DNA of 64,000 nucleotides from Clostridium psychrophilum (GCF_018861705.1 NZ_JAHLEC010000003.1:41017-105016), one strand, 5' to 3'. Counted from the stretch's first letter, positions 45,301 through 54,952 are shown. Notes: a model not told the origin generated them from the sequence alone. Numbers and translations are program-made.

Positions 45301-46450
45301 ATTTTATTTGTGTACGTAATTTTTTAGTATCCATAGATAAATTTTCTGTTATTTTCCTAACAGATTCATCTAATTCCTCTAGTGACTTAGTGTCATTTCC
45401 TAGTATGCTTATACACAGTGCTCTAACATCTTCTGGTATTTTATTAGATAGAACTCTTAATGCTCTGTCTGTTTGACTTGTCACTAGTACTCTTTTTCCA
45501 TGTGCTAAAAGATGACATATTAAGTTAGCAATAGTATGGCTTTTACCTGTACCTGGAGGTCCCTGTACAACTATTCCAAAATTTTCAGCAAGTTTTTTAG
45601 TTATTTCCATCTGCTCCTCATTCGCAGGTAATGGGAATAATACATCTTCTCCTACTTCTGACCATTCCTGAGCATCTTTACTATCTTGAACTATTTCTTC
45701 TTCTGAAACCAATGCTTCGATAGTTTTAGGAATAGGAAATCCAGCTTTTATTTGTGTTAATACTTCATTTAATTCCATATTCCAAAGTCTTGTGTCTACC
45801 TTGCGAAGTATTATGCAAGGAGCATTATAAAATTGTATTTTATCTTGAAATTTTATATCTGACTCATCGCTAAGTTCTCCAGTATAAAAGTCCTCCTTAT
45901 GGGATTTTAAAAGAATTGCTAACTCCTCAAAAATTTTCGTAGCCATTTCAATATATCTTACATCTAGTGCCATGTCTTTTGCTTTGTTTCTAATATTTAT
46001 TAAGCTATCTATGTTTACGTCTAAATATTCATTTAAAAATTCAAGTTCAACATTCGTTTGATTATTATATGGCTTTAAACTAAATTTCTTTTTAGTTGAA
46101 TCAAACTTTATTTCCATCTTAGTAGTAAAAATGGGATGAGCTATTTTTTTTTCTTCTTTTTCCCATGTCAATAATCCATTTGACCAAATTATCTCTAAAT
46201 CTTCACTATTTTTTTCTAACCGTAAATATATTTTTTGAAACTGATTGTATAATTTTTCTGCTCTCTCATCTACAATTAACCAATAATCATTATTATCATC
46301 ATAATTAAAAGTACATCCAATATTTTTTTGGAGTTCCTTTTGCCAATATACTTTTTCATATTCATTAATATTTCTAATAGTTTTTTGATTCATATTTTTA
46401 ATACTTAACAAATATGAAAATATTTTTTCTACTTTTTCACTAATATTCAA
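42398..46450 (-). CDS. SF1 (Upf1-like) helicase with C-terminal nuclease-like domain
   Basis: A 1350-residue protein. Residues 1-230 form an N-terminal domain without a recognised motif. Walker A is GPPGTGKSHTIANL near 297. A helical insertion of some 600 residues separates it from the Walker B/motif II VDESSQSDI near 960 and GDEKQISP; QGDERDVMFLSMV near 1158 and NVAASRARNQMWL near 1192 complete the SF1 motifs. Residues about 1245-1345 resemble the Vsr/DUF559 tail of such helicases: IIDFVVE is kept, but the usual E-C-D-G motif reads IAVKCIGM, so the nuclease is probably dead. TTG start at 46450 after GGAGG. Likely anti-phage or DNA-processing protein; role unknown. Confidence 0.78.
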   Translation of the reverse strand: MNISEKVEKIFSYLLSIKNMNQKTIRNINEYEKVYWQKELQKNIGCTFNYDDNNDYWLIVDERAEKLYNQFQKIYLRLEKNSEDLEIIWSNGLLTWEKEEKKIAHPIFTTKMEIKFDSTKKKFSLKPYNNQTNVELEFLNEYLDVNIDSLINIRNKAKDMALDVRYIEMATKIFEELAILLKSHKEDFYTGELSDESDIKFQDKIQFYNAPCIILRKVDTRLWNMELNEVLTQIKAGFPIPKTIEALVSEEEIVQDSKDAQEWSEVGEDVLFPLPANEEQMEITKKLAENFGIVVQGPPGTGKSHTIANLICHLLAHGKRVLVTSQTDRALRVLSNKIPEDVRALCISILGNDTKSLEELDESVRKITENLSMDTKKLRTQIKLLKYKHNNCIETQKDLYKELKRIEDRENEKVEYEGKEYSLMYISKWVRKNEANHSWIVDKLDFNEKNLLSNKEFKELVTLSRVITKEQILEIGNVQKYIGVLPEKENLCDKISELVALEKMQHVYEDNIKDLNNVNSIDYGNRRLLKLVDNAIEKFELLENNWLGNVMTNYYLDNNSQGLWQQLVYKSNEYIKNISKYKQDLNIHKLELSNGVDINKFKNDFDLVAKTISEKGKIGIVFKLLHGNLKYIFEDSKVDYEFINNDKQVLVVNLYIKLTLLERELKDIWNNTVKDYGGEITDDSKSNYISEISSGIRGIETVINWDKDFKNNIINFLPDNNLSWHKKESYVYLKNGFESLSLINKYNKLNLEMEALETTFNSVGCLGELHKAINSRNISAIEGVYTEIDNLMREYDKVLELTNLSNKLEKCCPETLKNMTNDENKTTSNLEDLNWEKAWQWEKWNGFLCKLEEDDVEALEKSITQEKNKEKTIISELVSKRSWFNQIERTTESQKRSLFTWMEAIKRIGKGTGTQAVKYRKIAQKEMENCKDVIPVWIMPINRVMENLRLTDNLFDVVIVDESSQSDISAITVLMRAKKAIIVGDEKQISPEAIGKDHVVVEALINKYLRDIPHAEWFDLKTSLYNTALRVFPSRLLLKEHFRCVPEIIGFSNQLCYSNEIIPLRRIDAKEKVGPAIVTCKVANGLKDETKALNVNEAENVVEKILECCNNERYNGMTMGVISLLGDIQAELILNMLVERLGMEEILKRRLICGDAYSFQGDERDVMFLSMVIANNAKFTALTKGSDIRRFNVAASRARNQMWLFHSVDLENLNNNCVRYSLLKYCLEENEPEQEVKSSEHLLLNDFEEQLKMCIKESGHMLTPKVKIGKYIIDFVVETNLQMLSSEGHYKKIAVKCIGMSEDEDYNWQKQYEMQMCLERVGWEFYKIRASEFYRNPSLVMERLLQKLNK

Positions 46451-46527
46451 AACTTTTCTACCTCCAGCTTGTTCCCTTAGACAATTATAACATTATGCCG
46501 CTTGATTTAACTAATAGTGGGGAATGT

Positions 46528-46570
46528 AAAAAGTCTTATTAAAACTTATATGGTTTTAATAAGACTTTTT
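46528..46570 (-). terminator. Terminator of ccpA
   Basis: Perfect 18-base arms AAAAAGTCTTATTAAAAC and complement with a seven-base loop; T-run on the minus strand. It starts two bases past the ccpA stop. Confidence 0.88.
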
Positions 46571-46572
46571 AT

Positions 46573-47571
46573 TTATTTACAAGAATCTCTTTCTACTATT
46601 CTATAAGGTAATACAAAATGTTTCTCATCACCCTCTATATTATTTATGGATTTAATAAGCATTCTCATACTTACAGAGCCCATATCATACATCGGTTGAG
46701 CTACTGTAGTCAATTTAGGATAAAATACTGAAGCTGAATAAATATCATCAAAGCCCATGACATCAACATCGCTAGGTACATTAATAGATTTATCTCTTAA
46801 TGCATTTATTACTCCCATAGCAATTTCATCACTATTACAGAATACTGCATCTATTTTTTTACCTTTATCAAGTATTGTATTAATGCCTTCATATCCATCT
46901 CTAGCTTTAACTCCACCAAGATAAACTAATTCATCATCAAGATCTATTCCCATTTTTGAGAGCCCTTTAGCATACCCAGTATACCTTTTAGATAATGCAT
47001 TAACTTTATCAATTGATGAACCTACATATGCAATTTTTTTGTTACCCTTATTTATCAAATATTCCACTGCATCTGATGCTGCCTGTACATTATCTATGGC
47101 AACACTAGGGAATATTCCCTGCTCATCTGTAGTTTCTACAAGAACCACCGGCATTTCTAGTTCTTTTATTAGACTTATAACATTACTTTCTATGGAATTA
47201 CTCATATATATAACTCCATCTATCATTTTCTCTTTAAGAATTCTTAAAGATTCCATTTCTTTTTCTACATCTAAATCTGCGTTACAAAGCATAATATTAT
47301 AATTATAAATATTAGCTACATCCTCACAGCCTCTAACTATTTCAGGATAAAATTCATTTGATATATCCGGTATAATTATTCCTATTGTGCTAGATTTTTG
47401 TGTTTTTAGACTTCTAGCGACTATATTTGGCCTATATGACAATTTTTTTATAGCATCTTTTACTTTTTTCTTAGTGTCTTCGTTTACCACATCTATGTCA
47501 TTTAAGACTCTAGATACTGTGGCAATAGAGACTCCCGCTTCTCTCGCGACGTCTTTTATTGATGCAGCCAT
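46573..47571 (-). CDS. ccpA: LacI-family regulator, probable catabolite control protein CcpA
   Basis: A 332-residue LacI/GalR regulator. The N-terminal helix-turn-helix reads SIKDVAREAGVSIATVSRVLN, followed by the hinge helix (YRPNIVARSLK) that inserts in the minor groove and a periplasmic-binding-protein-type sensor domain. Length, the absence of a neighbouring sugar operon and the position next to ileS (the same order as the ccpA locus of C. acetobutylicum) point to CcpA, which binds HPr-Ser-P and cre sites to control carbon metabolism. ATG at 47571 with AGGAG upstream. A generic LacI paralogue cannot be excluded. Confidence 0.78.
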   Translation of the reverse strand: MAASIKDVAREAGVSIATVSRVLNDIDVVNEDTKKKVKDAIKKLSYRPNIVARSLKTQKSSTIGIIIPDISNEFYPEIVRGCEDVANIYNYNIMLCNADLDVEKEMESLRILKEKMIDGVIYMSNSIESNVISLIKELEMPVVLVETTDEQGIFPSVAIDNVQAASDAVEYLINKGNKKIAYVGSSIDKVNALSKRYTGYAKGLSKMGIDLDDELVYLGGVKARDGYEGINTILDKGKKIDAVFCNSDEIAMGVINALRDKSINVPSDVDVMGFDDIYSASVFYPKLTTVAQPMYDMGSVSMRMLIKSINNIEGDEKHFVLPYRIVERDSCK

Positions 47572-47714
47572 ATTCCTCAACTCCTACTATTTTCTTATCT
47601 TACCATTATACTGATAAAACCTTATAATTTCAAGTGTGCATTGATATATAAAGCATTAAATAAAAAATATATGTTTTTTTTTACTATGTATTCTTTATTA
47701 TCACCAAATAATAT

Positions 47715-47777
47715 ATTATTTAATCTTATTTTACAATTATTTAATCTTATTTTACAATTATTTCATCTTATTCTAAA
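47715..47777. repeat. Three tandem 21-base repeats
   Basis: ATTATTTAATCTTATTTTACA twice exactly, then a third copy with three changes, about 145 bases upstream of ccpA and just after the ileS terminator. Confidence 0.85.
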
Positions 47778-47801
47778 ATTCTTATAACTACATTAAAATA
47801 A

Positions 47802-47829
47802 AAAGTATATGACTAATATCATATACTTT
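47802..47829 (-). terminator. Terminator of ileS
   Basis: Arms AAAGTATATGA and TCATATACTTT with a six-base loop, followed by TTTTATTTTAATG on the minus strand, 16 bases past the stop. Confidence 0.75.
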
Positions 47830-47844
47830 CTATTTTAACATTAA

Positions 47845-50800
47845 TTATAATTTTACTAAATCTAATTGTAAATCTTCACCGTTTATTCTAACGTTCTTGT
47901 ATTCTCTTTTTTCATTGTATACAATCTCCATAGATAGGGTATCTCTTTTAATTTGCTTCTCAAATTTAGAGATTACACTTTCAAGCATTTCGTTTCCAGC
48001 TACGTATGTCTTAATCTTATCAGCAACTTCAAACCCATTTTCTTTTCTCATATTTTGAATTTTACTTAAGATTTCACGTACGTTTCCTTCTTCTTTAAGC
48101 TCCTGAGTAATGTGAGTAATTAATACAACTCCAATTTCTCCTTCTCCAGCAAATGTATAACCCTCAAGTCCTTGCATTGTAACAAGTAATTTTTTGCTAT
48201 CTAATTCTATTTCTGTTCCACCTACATTTATAGTAACAACGTTACCTTTATTTATAGTTTGAGCGAGTTCCATTTGATTCATAGCACCTATTGCTTTTTT
48301 GATACCAGGAATTAGTCTGCCATATGGCTTCCCTAGTACTGGCAAATTAGGTTTTATTTCAAATTTAACATATTTAGAAAGATCAGCTCCTAGCTCTACC
48401 TTTTTAACATTAAGTTCTTCTTTTACTATATGCCCATAATATTCTGGAAGAGATTTAGAACTAACTAGCATTTTAGAAAGTGGCTGTCTGTTCTTTATAT
48501 TGGCAGTATTTCTTGCACTTCTTCCTAGTTTAACGATTTTATAAGCTTTATCCATTTCTTCTTCTAAAGCCTTGTTAACTAGGTCTCCATTATATTCAGG
48601 CCAAGAACATAAATGAACACTCTCAGGTGCATTTTTATCAAACGCAACTACTAGATTTTGATATAACTCTTCTGTTATAAATGGTATAAATGGTGCAGCT
48701 ATTTTAGTAAAAGTTGTAATAACTTTATATAGTGTCATATATGCGCCTATTTTATCATCTGTAAGTGACTGTACCCAATATCTTGATCTATTACGTCTTA
48801 CATACCAGTTAGAAAGCTTATCAATAAAATCTTCAAGTTCAAGAGCACCTTGAGTTATTCTATAGTTGCTTAAATGATCATCTATATCCTTAACTAAGGA
48901 ATTTAATTTTGACATCATCCATTTATCCATAATGTTTTCAGATACAAAATCTTCATGTTTTGTTGGATCAAAATTATCTATATCAGCATAAAGAATATAA
49001 AATGAATAAACATTCCAAAGCGTTCCTATGAACTTTCTTTGTGAATCAATAACTGCTCCCTCATAAAATCTTGAAGGTAACCATGGTGCACTAGTAGTGT
49101 AGAAATACCATCTTAGAGCATCCGCTCCTTCATTATCAAGTACTGTAAATGGGCTTAGTACATTTCCTTTATGCTTAGACATTTTAAGTCCATTTTTATC
49201 TAAAACATGTCCAAGTACTATACAGTTTTCAAATGGATTAGTATCAAATACGGTAGTAGATATCGCAAGTAATGTATAAAACCATCCTCTAGTTTGATCT
49301 ACTGCTTCTGAAATAAATTGCGCTGGGAAATTAGCTTCAAATTTTTCTTTGTTTTCAAAAGGATAATGATGTTGTGCAAATGGCATTGATCCTGAATCAA
49401 ACCAGCAATCTATAACTTCTTCAACTCTAGTCATTGATTTACCACATTTTGGACACTTTAAATGAACATTGTCTATATATGGTTTATGAAGTTCGATTCC
49501 TTCTGGTACATCTATTCCCTTTTCATTAAGCTCTGCGATACTTCCTATAAGTTCTCTATGTCCACATTCACATTCCCAAATTGGAAGTGGTGTACCCCAA
49601 TATCTTGTTCTACTTATACTCCAATCTATAACTCCTTCAAGAAATTTTCCCATTCTTCCAGATCTTACGTTATCTGGCATCCAATTAACCTTATTGTTGT
49701 TTTCTATAAGTTTGTCTCTCATTGAAGACATTCTTACAAACCAGCTTTCTCTTGGATAATATAAAAGTGGTGTATCACATCTCCAACAGTGTGGATATGA
49801 ATGAGTAAATTTTTCTTCTTTATATAAAACACTATTTTCTTTTAAGTATTCTAATATTTTAGCATCAGCATCTTTAACAAAAATGCCTTTCCATGGAAGA
49901 ACGCAATCAACAAACTTGCCTTCTACATCGACCAAATTAACTAGTGGTAAATTATATTTCTTACCAAGTAAGTTATCATCTTCACCATAAGCTGGTGCAA
50001 TATGAACTATCCCTGTACCATCTGAAAGTGTTACAAAATCTCCATGAACTATATAGAAAGCTTTTTCTTTTGGAGTGTAGAAATTAAACATTTGTTCATA
50101 TTCAAGTCCTAGAAGATCTTCACCTTTAAATTCACGTACAATTTCATACTCACCTTCTAATTTAGTTAACAAATCTTTAGAAAGTATTAAATGCTCATCT
50201 TGATTAATTACTTCAACATAGTTGAATTTTTTATTAACTGCGAGAGCTACGTTACTTGGAAGTGTCCAAGGAGTTGTAGTCCAAACAAGTAAAAATTTAT
50301 CTTCACCTTTTACTTTAAACTTTACGTATGCTGACATTTCTTTTACTTCTTTATATCCTTGCGCTACTTCATGAGATGATAACGAAGTTCCGCATCTAGG
50401 ACAATATGGCATTACTTTATGACCTTTATATAACAAATCCTTATCCCACATCTGCTTTAGTGCCCACCAAACAGACTCAATATAATCATTATGATAAGTT
50501 ACATATGGGTTATCCATGTCTATCCAATATCCTACTCTCTCAGACATTTCTCTCCACATATTAACGTAACTAAAAACACTTGCCTTACATTCTTTAACAA
50601 AATTCTTCACACCGTATGCTTCTATTCCAGGCTTTCCATTAATTCCAAGTTTTTTCTCTATTTCAAGTTCTACTGGTAGTCCATGAGTATCCCACCCTGC
50701 TTTTCTAGGAACATTGTACCCCTTCATTACCTTATATCTTGGAATTAAATCCTTCATTACTCTTGTTAAAACATGACCTATATGTGGTTTACCATTAGCC

Positions 50801-50946
50801 GTTGGTGGACCATCATAAAAGGTGAAGGTCTTGCCTCCCTTATGTAAGTCAAAATTCTTTTGTATAATATCTTTTTCTTTCCAAAGCTTTAGTATATCCT
50901 TTTCTATATCCATAAAGCTTTTTGAAGTATCATTTTTCTTGTACAT
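47845..50946 (-). CDS. ileS: Isoleucyl-tRNA synthetase (type 2, eukaryotic-like)
   Basis: A 1033-residue class I synthetase charging tRNA-Ile. The HIGH motif is [16 protein letters not shown] near residue 50; the KMSKS motif is KMSKHKGN near 590. The editing domain includes [17 protein letters not shown]. Zinc-type cysteine pairs occur in [13 protein letters not shown] and CPKCGKSM. Length over 1000 and the KMSKHKGN form place it in the IleRS2 group, which is generally mupirocin-tolerant. The ATG at 50946 has AAAGGAG upstream. Expression is under a T-box leader and a consensus promoter, so it should rise when Ile-tRNA is uncharged. Confidence 0.96.
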   Translation of the reverse strand: MYKKNDTSKSFMDIEKDILKLWKEKDIIQKNFDLHKGGKTFTFYDGPPTANGKPHIGHVLTRVMKDLIPRYKVMKGYNVPRKAGWDTHGLPVELEIEKKLGINGKPGIEAYGVKNFVKECKASVFSYVNMWREMSERVGYWIDMDNPYVTYHNDYIESVWWALKQMWDKDLLYKGHKVMPYCPRCGTSLSSHEVAQGYKEVKEMSAYVKFKVKGEDKFLLVWTTTPWTLPSNVALAVNKKFNYVEVINQDEHLILSKDLLTKLEGEYEIVREFKGEDLLGLEYEQMFNFYTPKEKAFYIVHGDFVTLSDGTGIVHIAPAYGEDDNLLGKKYNLPLVNLVDVEGKFVDCVLPWKGIFVKDADAKILEYLKENSVLYKEEKFTHSYPHCWRCDTPLLYYPRESWFVRMSSMRDKLIENNNKVNWMPDNVRSGRMGKFLEGVIDWSISRTRYWGTPLPIWECECGHRELIGSIAELNEKGIDVPEGIELHKPYIDNVHLKCPKCGKSMTRVEEVIDCWFDSGSMPFAQHHYPFENKEKFEANFPAQFISEAVDQTRGWFYTLLAISTTVFDTNPFENCIVLGHVLDKNGLKMSKHKGNVLSPFTVLDNEGADALRWYFYTTSAPWLPSRFYEGAVIDSQRKFIGTLWNVYSFYILYADIDNFDPTKHEDFVSENIMDKWMMSKLNSLVKDIDDHLSNYRITQGALELEDFIDKLSNWYVRRNRSRYWVQSLTDDKIGAYMTLYKVITTFTKIAAPFIPFITEELYQNLVVAFDKNAPESVHLCSWPEYNGDLVNKALEEEMDKAYKIVKLGRSARNTANIKNRQPLSKMLVSSKSLPEYYGHIVKEELNVKKVELGADLSKYVKFEIKPNLPVLGKPYGRLIPGIKKAIGAMNQMELAQTINKGNVVTINVGGTEIELDSKKLLVTMQGLEGYTFAGEGEIGVVLITHITQELKEEGNVREILSKIQNMRKENGFEVADKIKTYVAGNEMLESVISKFEKQIKRDTLSMEIVYNEKREYKNVRINGEDLQLDLVKL

Positions 50947-51060
50947 AATAAAACTCCTTTCCTTATTTCAATTAATAGTACCTATTAGATGCAAGGAACT
51001 TTCCTTTTAAAAAGGGAATTAAATTTATTAAACAATTAATTTAATTCTCTTTTAAAATAT

Positions 51061-51345
51061 AAAAAACTCCACCCTTAAATAGGGCGAAGTTAAATTCGTT
51101 ATGCCACCTACATGATTAATATAAATTCAAGTACAATTATACTTTATTCTTTAACGCAGAAATACGGATAAGCTTACTGATTTTCAGCTCTCGGCTCCTA
51201 GGTGATTTTTTCTAAACATTTGCTATGGGTTCTCACCTTATCCCACTCTCTGTAAGTTACTTGCTTAAATACTTTTCCTAATCAACGCTTTTTATTAGTC
51301 ATAATCGATTTATAATATAAATATATTATAAATCAATATGAACTT
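51061..51345 (-). promoter_or_regulatory. T-box leader of ileS
   Basis: Minus-strand RNA with the T-box landmarks in order: AGAGAGTGGG and GGTGAGAACCC of stem I, an AAATCACC segment with ATC (Ile) as the probable specifier codon, the conserved T-box sequence GTAGGTGGCATAACG at about 51112, and a terminator ACTTCGCCCT/AGGGTGGAGT followed by TTTTTT at 51061. The T-box sequence is positioned to form the competing antiterminator when uncharged tRNA-Ile binds. Confidence 0.9.
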
Positions 51346-51351
51346 CTTACC

Positions 51352-51380
51352 ATTATATTATAATGGATTTTTATTGTCAA
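51352..51380 (-). promoter_or_regulatory. Consensus sigma-A promoter of ileS
   Basis: TTGACA (51380-51375), 17 bases, TATAAT (51357-51352); both perfect. Transcription should start near 51345, just before the T-box stem I. Confidence 0.88.
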
Positions 51381-51683
51381 TTTCTTTTTAGTTTTTCTTT
51401 TCTCTACTATTATAAAACCATATCTATCTATAATTTAAAATTTATATTATAAGGTAAACATTTTAATATTTGGCAATTACTATAAGAGTAAATTTTCATT
51501 AACTACTTTGATTACTCATTTAGCCCCTATTAATGAGTATATGTGATATAATATTAGTTAAAAATGAATTAAAAAGATACAAATTAATTTAAAATATGTC
51601 TTAACAAATGAATTATTACTTATATTAAACTTGCAAAATACCATCATTATTTTGTTATTAATTAAAATTCATGATCTTTTGTA

Positions 51684-51712
51684 TTGACATGAATTCATTT
51701 TTGTAATAAAAT
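51684..51712 (+). promoter_or_regulatory. Sigma-A promoter of the glutamine synthetase gene
   Basis: TTGACA, a 17-base spacer and TAAAAT, giving a leader of about 175 bases before the TTG start at 51896. Confidence 0.7.
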
Positions 51713-51821
51713 CATTTTATTTATAACTCTAATTTAGTTATGTAAAAAGCAAAAAAGCTCTCTACAACTATTAAAAAAAGTATATAACGATCAAATCTTT
51801 CACTAAAAAATCATTCTATAT

Positions 51822-51857
51822 CTTAAGAGGTCAATCAAGTCACTTAAGTGGCTTTTT
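51822..51857 (+). promoter_or_regulatory. Attenuator-like leader of the glutamine synthetase gene
   Basis: A terminator-type stem AAGTCACTTAAGTGGCTT followed by TTTTT ends 38 bases before the start codon. An upstream CTTAAG (51822-51827) can pair with the CTTAAG in that stem (51843-51848), giving a mutually exclusive structure. This is the layout of a regulated terminator; the sensing factor is unknown. Confidence 0.5.
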
Positions 51858-51895
51858 AGCAATTTAAATATATATTATAGAGGAGGAATATTATT

Positions 51896-53791
51896 TTGAA
51901 GAAATTAATTTATTCAATTCTTAAAGAAAAACATTCTGAAAAAGACATTAAAGAAATTTTACTTGCGCACTCTGAGGTGAAATTTGTTTCCCTTGTAGGT
52001 ATCGACTTATCAGGAAATGACACTGATGAAAGAATTCCAATACAAATATTTTTAGATGACATTAGCGGTTTCGCGAACGGTGCTATTCAAACTGATGGTT
52101 CATCTGTAGTATTGCCAGGAATTGCTACTTTAAACAATGCTAAATTAGATATGATGGCAGATGTTGATTGTAATTGGTACATTGATTACAATTATGAAAA
52201 CATTGACCCTGAAACAGAATTACCAATAGGTACCTTAAAAATTCCATGTACATTATTACATGATCATATTCCAGTGGATTCAAGATCAATATTAAAAAGA
52301 TCCGTTAAAACATTCAAAACAACTGTTCTTAATTTATTCAAAGAAAATCCATCATCTTTAAGTTCTTTTGATTTTGAATATAAAGATATTGAAAAGTTAT
52401 CACTCACTTCAGCTACTGAATTAGAATTTTGGGTAAAAACACCTAATGATAAGGCTGATATAGAAGAACTATCTACATCTCAAGTACTAAAAGAACAATA
52501 TTGGAGCAAAACTAAAGGTAATGTTAGAACAGCTCTCGAACAAACACTTCTACTAATGGAAGAGTATGGTTTCGAACCTGAAATGGGCCATAAAGAAGTT
52601 GGCGGTGTAAAAGCCAAAATAGGTGAATCTGGTTCTCTAACTCACATTATGGAACAACTTGAGATAGATTGGAAATTTTCAGATGCTGTTCAATGCGCAG
52701 ATAACGAAATGTTTATTAGAAATTTAGTAAAAGAAACATTCAGACTTAATGGTTTAGATGTTAACTTTTTAGCAAAACCTGTACATGATGTAGCTGGAAG
52801 CGGTGAACATACTCATGTAGGTCTCGCTGTAAAATTAAAAAATGGCAAGAGAGTCAATATATTTAATTCAGCTAACAATCATTTTTTAAGCACTTTAGGT
52901 TATGCTTCAGCAATGGGTATACTTAAAAATTATGAAGTAATAAACCCATTTGTTTCTGCAACAAATGATTCTTTAAAAAGATTAAAAGTTGGATTTGAAG
53001 CTCCTATTTGTATAGTAACTTCACTTGGTCACAGTGTAGATGTTCCATCAAGAAATAGATCTATACTACTTGCATTAATAAGAGATCTTGACAATCCGCT
53101 TGCTACAAGATTTGAACTTAGAGCTCCATGTCCACATACTAATACTTACCTAGCTTTATCTACTTTGTATATGGGTATGCTCGACGGTATTGTATATGCC
53201 ATCAAAAACAATAAATCAGAAGATGACCTTTTGAAAGAACTATCTAAGAAACCAGGTGATGACGCAGATTATCTAGAAAAAGATAGAGCTTATAGAAGTG
53301 AAGAAGATGTATTTGAATTCTATACAGAAAAACAACGTGCAGATTATTTTGGAAAAGCTCCTAAAACTGTTTTTGAGAATATTCGTGCATTAGATGAATA
53401 TCCTAAAAAGCTTGAAATTCTTAAAGCTGATGGTGTATTCACCACTAGTATAATAAATAGTTTTAGAATGGCAACAATATCTAGATGGGTTACTGAAATC
53501 AACAATAGATTATTAAACAATTATTCACAAGAAATTAGGAAATTTAAAATGATTCATTCTGCTGAGAAAGCTTTAGATTTAGATTTAGCAAATTGGCAGA
53601 AAGTAAGTGATTTAAGACAATCACTTATGAAAGACACTTATTCTAAAACTAGCCTATTTTCTAAAATAAAAGAAGCTTCTAACAATGAAAACTATGAAGA
53701 ACTTTCAACATTACAAATACAGTTAGACGAACAAATTCAAGAACTTAGACTTTATTATTCTAACTATGAAAAGAATTTGTTAGACATATAA
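51896..53791 (+). CDS. glnA: Glutamine synthetase, long clostridial form
   Basis: A 631-residue glutamine synthetase, longer than GSI (about 440-470) and shorter than classic GSIII (about 700). It makes glutamine from glutamate, ammonia and ATP. Visible active-site elements are TSATELEFWVKTP, the metal/ATP segment GSGEHTHVGLAV, NPFVSATNDSLKRL, and the arginine-rich RFELRAPCPHTNTY. The C-terminal 150 residues are helical and not found in GSI. TTG start with GAGGAGG nine bases upstream. Preceded by its own promoter and an attenuator-like leader, so nitrogen-responsive antitermination is plausible. Its exact class is not settled by eye. Confidence 0.88.
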   Translation: MKKLIYSILKEKHSEKDIKEILLAHSEVKFVSLVGIDLSGNDTDERIPIQIFLDDISGFANGAIQTDGSSVVLPGIATLNNAKLDMMADVDCNWYIDYNYENIDPETELPIGTLKIPCTLLHDHIPVDSRSILKRSVKTFKTTVLNLFKENPSSLSSFDFEYKDIEKLSLTSATELEFWVKTPNDKADIEELSTSQVLKEQYWSKTKGNVRTALEQTLLLMEEYGFEPEMGHKEVGGVKAKIGESGSLTHIMEQLEIDWKFSDAVQCADNEMFIRNLVKETFRLNGLDVNFLAKPVHDVAGSGEHTHVGLAVKLKNGKRVNIFNSANNHFLSTLGYASAMGILKNYEVINPFVSATNDSLKRLKVGFEAPICIVTSLGHSVDVPSRNRSILLALIRDLDNPLATRFELRAPCPHTNTYLALSTLYMGMLDGIVYAIKNNKSEDDLLKELSKKPGDDADYLEKDRAYRSEEDVFEFYTEKQRADYFGKAPKTVFENIRALDEYPKKLEILKADGVFTTSIINSFRMATISRWVTEINNRLLNNYSQEIRKFKMIHSAEKALDLDLANWQKVSDLRQSLMKDTYSKTSLFSKIKEASNNENYEELSTLQIQLDEQIQELRLYYSNYEKNLLDI

Positions 53792-53828
53792 TAAAACTCT
53801 AAATTAAATATTGTAAATTATGAATAAA

Positions 53829-53866
53829 TCACCTCAATTGTATAAATACTATTGAGGTGATTTTTT
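53829..53866 (+). terminator. Terminator of glnA
   Basis: Arms TCACCTCAAT and ATTGAGGTGA with a 12-base loop, then TTTTTT. Confidence 0.88.
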
Positions 53867-53894
53867 ATAATTTATTAATAGAAGGAGAATTTAT

Positions 53895-54530
53895 ATGCAA
53901 ATAACTTGGCTTGGGCATTCATGCTTTCTTTTTGAAGATTCTAAAGGTACAAAACTTTTAACAGACCCATTTGACACTACTGTAGGCTATGAACTTTATA
54001 AAGGTAATCCTGATATTGTTACTATAAGCCATAATCATTTTGATCATAATTATACTAAAAATTTAAACGATAACTGTAAGATTATAAGTAAGGTGGGTAT
54101 GTCTAATTTTAACGATGTATACATAAAAGGTATCCCTTCATATCACGACAAAAATAAGGGTGAAAAACGTGGTGATAACCTAATATTCTTATATAAAATG
54201 GATGGATATTCCTTATGCCATTTAGGAGATTTAGGTCATACTCTTACAAATAATGATATTGAAACTATTGGAACTGTAGATATATTATTTATTCCAGTAG
54301 GTGGTAATTATACAATAGATGGAAAAGAAGCATCCGAAATAGCTAAGAAAATAAATCCCAAGATAATTTTCCCTATGCATTATAAAACATCAAAAGTTTT
54401 CCTTCCCTTAGATGGAGTAGAAACATTTCTTATGAATATGAAGAATGCCTCAAAAATAGATAATAATACTTTAATTATTGACGATATAATAAATGAATCG
54501 CTTTCTGTTAAAATATTAAATTATGTCTAA
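53895..54530 (+). CDS. MBL-fold metal-dependent hydrolase (UlaG/YtkL-like)
   Basis: A 211-residue metallo-beta-lactamase-fold protein. The metal motif is SHNHFDHNY (HxHxDH), preceded by the family start ITWLGHSCFLFED. Further ligands are in CHLGDLGH and in FPMHYKT near the C-terminus. It belongs to the UlaG/YtkL group of small cytosolic hydrolases; the substrate cannot be assigned. ATG at 53895 with GAAGGAG upstream, 28 bases after the glnA terminator, so it is probably transcribed separately or by read-through. Confidence 0.85.
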   Translation: MQITWLGHSCFLFEDSKGTKLLTDPFDTTVGYELYKGNPDIVTISHNHFDHNYTKNLNDNCKIISKVGMSNFNDVYIKGIPSYHDKNKGEKRGDNLIFLYKMDGYSLCHLGDLGHTLTNNDIETIGTVDILFIPVGGNYTIDGKEASEIAKKINPKIIFPMHYKTSKVFLPLDGVETFLMNMKNASKIDNNTLIIDDIINESLSVKILNYV

Positions 54531-54703
54531 GAATAAGCCATTTTTAAATTAACTGATTTTAGGTGTTTATCATAGATAAAGTAATATAATTTCGTTAAAA
54601 TATAATTTTTTTTCGAAAAACTATTTAAAAATACACCAAAGTGTAGTATCATAATAGCTATGTTACAGATGTTGCAAATTTTTTTATTCAGGAGGAAAGT
54701 TAT

Positions 54704-54904
54704 ATGAAAACAGGTACAGTTAAATGGTTTAATTCAGAAAAAGGGTTTGGTTTTTTATCAGTAGAAGGAGAAGAGGACGTATTCGTACATTTCTCAGCTA
54801 TTCAAGGAGACGGATATAAATCTTTAGAAGAAGGACAACAAGTTCAATTTGAAATTACTACTGGTGCTAGAGGCCCTCAAGCCGCAAACGTTACTATAGT
54901 ATAA
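54704..54904 (+). CDS. Cold shock protein, CspA family
   Basis: A 66-residue single cold-shock domain that binds single-stranded nucleic acid as an RNA chaperone. RNP1 is KGFGFLSV and RNP2 is DVFVHFSAI, both complete. The ATG at 54704 has a strong AGGAGGAAAG site. An AT-rich stretch of about 170 bases precedes it and could form a cold-responsive leader. A strong terminator follows, so it is monocistronic. The family has many paralogues per genome, so no lettered symbol is given. Confidence 0.95.
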   Translation: MKTGTVKWFNSEKGFGFLSVEGEEDVFVHFSAIQGDGYKSLEEGQQVQFEITTGARGPQAANVTIV

Positions 54905-54918
54905 ATTTTAAAAAATAA

Positions 54919-54952
54919 AAAACCTATCACAATTTGTGATAGGTTTTTTATT
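54919..54952 (+). terminator. Terminator of the cold shock gene
   Basis: Arms AAAACCTATCACA and TGTGATAGGTTTT with a short loop, then T-rich sequence, 15 bases past the stop. Confidence 0.88.

Noticed and set aside
47715..47777. Possible CRISPR-like repeat
   Set aside because: The units are directly tandem with no spacers and no cas genes are present.
50700..50946. Non-canonical HIGH motif giving hyper-resistance to mupirocin in IleS
   Set aside because: The motif reads PHIGH, which is canonical; only the general type 2 assignment is supported.
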